From Coemansia sp. RSA 1804 (taxonomy: Eukaryota; Kickxellomycota; Kickxellomycetes; Kickxellales; Kickxellaceae), in NCBI GenBank assembly GCA_027578815.1, contig JANBTH010000237.1, positions 1 to 24,359 on the forward strand: a stretch of DNA of 24,359 nucleotides, in the 5' to 3' direction. Below the pieces are notes generated by a model. It made no database searches and was not told the DNA's origin. It saw nothing but the letters and a program-made list of their open reading frames with translations. The position numbers were made by a program, and so were the translations under genes. Position 1 is the first letter of the stretch. Each line of letters opens with the position of its first letter. Below are positions 21,583-24,359 of this stretch, piece after piece.

Positions 21583-24359
21583 CTAAGTGGTTCCACCAGG
21601 CCGGATTGGTCCTGCAGAAGACGCAGGAGCGGCGGCAGCAGCATTGTTCTGTTGAGCCTGAATGTGCTGTGTCAGCAGTCGCTGAAGCGTCTGGCGTTGC
21701 TCAGAACTCATCTGCGCTTGTGCGTTCTGCAGGAAGAACAATATCACGTTTGGAGGAAGCGACGTGGGCGGAATATGGCCAGCAAGAAACTGCTGCAGAA
21801 TCACTGCCATGTTGATCTGTGGTCTAGGCGCAGCCGCAGCCTGTGGTGGTTGTTGCTGTTGCTGTTGTTGTTGTTGATGCTGCTGCTGTTGCTGCATCTG
21901 CTGCATCTGGTGGATCCTTTGGATAAATTCTTGTCTCTGCTGCGGATTCATATTTGCCAGCGCGGCCTGCTGCAATAACTGCTGTCCAGTGGGTAGGCCC
22001 ATCGGTGCAGAGCCAGGAACGCTAGGTGCTGGTGTTGGGCTTCCCATCATCGCCGCCAGCGGACGGGGCTGCATTGTGGCTGTAGCACCTGGATTTGGAC
22101 GCATGGGCCGCATGGCAGGCGCCTGAGTACCAAGAGTTGCAGGATTGGCAACTGCACCAGATGTAGTTGCACCAAGCGAACCACCACCGGCTGCTGCATT
22201 CCGTTGCTGCTGCAAGGCAATCGCCGCTTGCAGTGCTTGCTGCGAAGCAGACGTAGCAGGACCTTGAATGTGTGCGCCAGGATTGTTCATAGCAACCGCC
22301 CTCTGTCTCTGGATGAAAGCCTCAAGCAGCTTTATCTTCTCGGTTGGCGGAAGATTGGCAAGCTCTGGCGGAAGCTGCATCGGATTGGTTGTTTGCGCAT
22401 TGCTGGAAGCTGGATTCCCAGGTAAACCGGCCCCACCAGCATTCATTGGCAGCGCGCTTGATACAACAGGCGAGCTCTGAACAGATGTGGTTGCGTTGAC
22501 AAAATGTTGTGGCTGCTGCTGTCTGAGGTTAGCCGAATCGGTTGCATTGCTATGGCTGTTGCTGCTGTTTGCCATGGTACGATTGCCGCCAGTATTAGCC
22601 GACTGGTGATTGTGAGAAATTGTCTGAAGACGTGACATGATCGCTTGTCTAAGCTCTCCGGTCTTTGCCAGTCTAATAAGCATCGCAAGCTGCGGCGCTT
22701 GAATATTTTGAAACGGGACTTCAAATAAGCGGCAGTAGTTCTGGATCAGAATAATTTCTTCCTTTGTGGGAGCAAGATTCTGGAGACCCGGCGGAACGGC
22801 AGCGGCATTAGGGGGCATTGCGTTTGGCCGCATGGCGGGACTCGTAAAACCAGGAGGAGCCTGTGATGTCGCCATACCTACTGGACTAGCGACAAGTGTA
22901 GGTGTGTCACCTGGAGGAATTGAACCGATTGCTGCCGACATGTTTGCGGAGCTAGCTGAAGCGTTAGCAGGGCTACCAGCGCCAACTCCCCCAGCACCAT
23001 TGCTACTAGCCTCATTAGCACCCTGCATCGCCTGGAACATCTGTGCAACAGTAGCCGCGTTCAAAGGAACACCTGGACGCATTTGCGGCGAGCCTAATGG
23101 GTTAGGACTTCCAACATTAGGCATCCCCGCTTGCTGCTGCTGCTGTTTTTGCTTCACAAGAGCAGTCATATGGTTGCGTAGAATTGCATAATAGTGCGGA
23201 TTTGCCTGCAAATACTCCTTTGTAATGTGCTTTGGCAGCTCAAACGGCATATTCGGCATTGCTTGAGCTGAAGGGTTGGTCTGCGAAGAAAGACCCAACG
23301 CCGCATTTAATAAAGATGTTTGCGACACTGCAGCAGCTTGGGACTGCGCTGGAATATTGGCATTAGAGACCATGGGCGACATTGATAACAGGTTGCCATT
23401 CGCAGCAGCACTCGTAACCCCTTGGCTAGTATTTATATTCTGTTTAGCAGCATTCTGACCATCACCAGCAGCTATGTTCTCTGCGTCACCAGTAGCGGGC
23501 ACAGGTGACGCAGATTCGACATCTCCAGCCTTGGACTTTGAAGTCGCATCCTTTGCACCCTTTGCGCCAGCAGACTTTGGCTTAACCTTAGACTTCTTCT
23601 CTTTGGGCGCTGCCTTTTTGCGCTGAGTCTTCGCTCCTCCCTTTGCCTGTGCCTTTTTGCCTGTCGTAGCCGCGCTGGTATTGTCAGGTTCCGTATTGAT
23701 CGCATATTTAAGCGCTTCAGGCTCAGCAGATGCCTGGTCTGTCTGCAAACTAGACGCAGGAGTGTTATCGCGATCGCCCACATCGTCCGTGTCCTTGACA
23801 CTATCTGTAGATGTTATTTCACGCGCATCCTGAGTATCCTTGTCAGCATCCGCATCTTTGCTGGGCGGCTTGGTATCTTGGGATGCCGCAGAACTCTTTG
23901 ACTTTGACTTTGACTTTGTGGATCCCGTCGACTTGGCCTTCTGAGCTCCCACGGAAGCAGACTTTTCTCTAGAAGCCTTGTCCTCAGGTTCTGTACTATC
24001 CTTGTTATTAGATGCCGATTTCTTCTGCTTCGGCTGCGGTGACTTTATACGAGAATTGCGAATACTGTTCTTCGCGGCTGAAGCACTCTTCTGCTTAGGC
24101 GTTTCAGAAGCTGTAGGAGAAGATGCGGCAACAATAGGCGACTGGGATTCTGTTTCTGTTGTTGGCGAGGCGGCCTTTGACGGGGATACCGATGACACTG
24201 GTGCATTCGTCACTGTTGGACTTGACACAGAGACGGATGCGGAGACAGGTGCTTCCGCAGAGCTGCTAGCACCGTTGAGTGTTGAGGGAGCCGCAACGGT
24301 TGGTGATGTTGGAGGAGGTCCTGAAGTTGGCACGCCGTTTGGATATATAGAATCGTATA
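21583..24359 (-). CDS. Q/N/S-rich low-complexity protein, coactivator-like (5' end outside window)
   Basis: At least 924 residues are encoded; the frame is open to the window edge with no ATG, beginning YDSIYPNGVPTSGPPP, so the N-terminus is missing. The apparent start at 24333 is a GTG codon and should not be used. The N-terminal third is Ser/Thr/Ala-rich, followed by a Lys/Ser-rich basic segment (KSKSKSKS run, KKAAPKEKKSKVKPK) that could be nuclear-targeting. The rest alternates disordered Ala/Asn/Pro sequence with short conserved-looking helices: ELPKHITKEYLQANPHYYAIL, TKEEIILIQNYCRLFEVPF followed by a helical LAMLIRLAKTGELRQAIMSRL, LPPTEKIKLLEAFIQRQRA, NPQQRQEFIQRIHQM, and a polyQ run, then MAVILQQFLAGHIPP. 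This is the style of Med15, Spt20 or SWI/SNF subunits. I cannot identify it; a defining domain may lie upstream. Confidence 0.8.
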   Translation of the reverse strand, partial: YDSIYPNGVPTSGPPPTSPTVAAPSTLNGASSSAEAPVSASVSVSSPTVTNAPVSSVSPSKAASPTTETESQSPIVAASSPTASETPKQKSASAAKNSIRNSRIKSPQPKQKKSASNNKDSTEPEDKASREKSASVGAQKAKSTGSTKSKSKSKSSAASQDTKPPSKDADADKDTQDAREITSTDSVKDTDDVGDRDNTPASSLQTDQASAEPEALKYAINTEPDNTSAATTGKKAQAKGGAKTQRKKAAPKEKKSKVKPKSAGAKGAKDATSKSKAGDVESASPVPATGDAENIAAGDGQNAAKQNINTSQGVTSAAANGNLLSMSPMVSNANIPAQSQAAAVSQTSLLNAALGLSSQTNPSAQAMPNMPFELPKHITKEYLQANPHYYAILRNHMTALVKQKQQQQQAGMPNVGSPNPLGSPQMRPGVPLNAATVAQMFQAMQGANEASSNGAGGVGAGSPANASASSANMSAAIGSIPPGDTPTLVASPVGMATSQAPPGFTSPAMRPNAMPPNAAAVPPGLQNLAPTKEEIILIQNYCRLFEVPFQNIQAPQLAMLIRLAKTGELRQAIMSRLQTISHNHQSANTGGNRTMANSSNSHSNATDSANLRQQQPQHFVNATTSVQSSPVVSSALPMNAGGAGLPGNPASSNAQTTNPMQLPPELANLPPTEKIKLLEAFIQRQRAVAMNNPGAHIQGPATSASQQALQAAIALQQQRNAAAGGGSLGATTSGAVANPATLGTQAPAMRPMRPNPGATATMQPRPLAAMMGSPTPAPSVPGSAPMGLPTGQQLLQQAALANMNPQQRQEFIQRIHQMQQMQQQQQHQQQQQQQQQPPQAAAAPRPQINMAVILQQFLAGHIPPTSLPPNVILFFLQNAQAQMSSEQRQTLQRLLTQHIQAQQNNAAAAAPASSAGPIRPGGTT
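21849..21899. repeat. CAG/CAA polyglutamine tract in the Q-rich gene
   Basis: Alternating CTG/TTG triplets on the plus strand encode mixed CAG/CAA glutamines broken by His, about residues 825-845 of the partial product. Mixed codons limit slippage. Confidence 0.8.

Noticed and set aside
24331..24333. Apparent start codon of the Q-rich gene
   Set aside because: The codon is GTG and the frame is open up to the window edge, so the true start is outside the window.
1..24359. Transposons, CRISPR arrays, rRNA genes or a biosynthetic cluster
   Set aside because: I found no transposase or reverse-transcriptase motifs, terminal repeats, spacer arrays or rRNA stretches; the genes are unrelated housekeeping and surface genes.

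Overview
This window looks like nuclear DNA of a fungus. Supporting this are a eukaryotic cytosolic ribosomal protein gene (RPL17), a tRNA-Leu read by RNA polymerase III, a spliceosomal intron with GTAAGT/TTATTAG borders, TATA boxes, a fused glutamine-amidotransferase/IGPS tryptophan gene, an MSC7-type membrane aldehyde dehydrogenase and small GPI-type surface proteins. Genes are compact and nearly intronless, and some have extreme G/C-rich third codon positions. I suspect an early-diverging fungus (for example a Kickxellomycotina/Coemansia-like one), but that placement is inference. I see no transposon, CRISPR array, prophage or toxin cluster.

Left part (1-8.2 kb): RPL17 (+), a small secreted protein with an Asn tract and 11-residue repeats (+), a NUC1/EndoG mitochondrial nuclease (-), divergently an aminoacylase-1-like M20 amidohydrolase (+), then a bifunctional anthranilate synthase II / indole-3-glycerol-phosphate synthase (+). 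The TRP gene is convergent with a large PhoD-like phosphatase (-) that ends 120 bp away.

Middle (10.1-13.98 kb): about 2.57 kb without a supportable gene leads to a second small acidic secreted/GPI-type protein (+). Its core promoter holds a perfect 9-bp palindrome containing CGG-N3-CCG just upstream of a TATA box. An AT-rich stretch follows with one doubtful small minus-strand ORF.

Right part (13.98-24.36 kb): a BuGZ/ZNF207-like zinc-finger gene (-), whose last intron I resolved and which interrupts the GLEBS Bub3-binding motif; an MSC7-like aldehyde dehydrogenase (+); tRNA-Leu(CAA) (-); a small AT-rich gene with a ubiquitin-like pattern (+); a kelch-repeat single-pass membrane protein (-); and a large Q/N/S-rich protein (-) whose 5' end lies beyond the window.

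The genes do not form one pathway; this is an ordinary mixed eukaryotic locus. The most interesting signals are the intron splitting the BuGZ GLEBS motif (with an in-frame stop inside the 3' splice site), the zinc-cluster-like palindrome, the triple TGACTC array before the amidohydrolase, a G-quadruplex candidate before the TRP gene, the missing PRAI domain, and the ubiquitin-like small protein.
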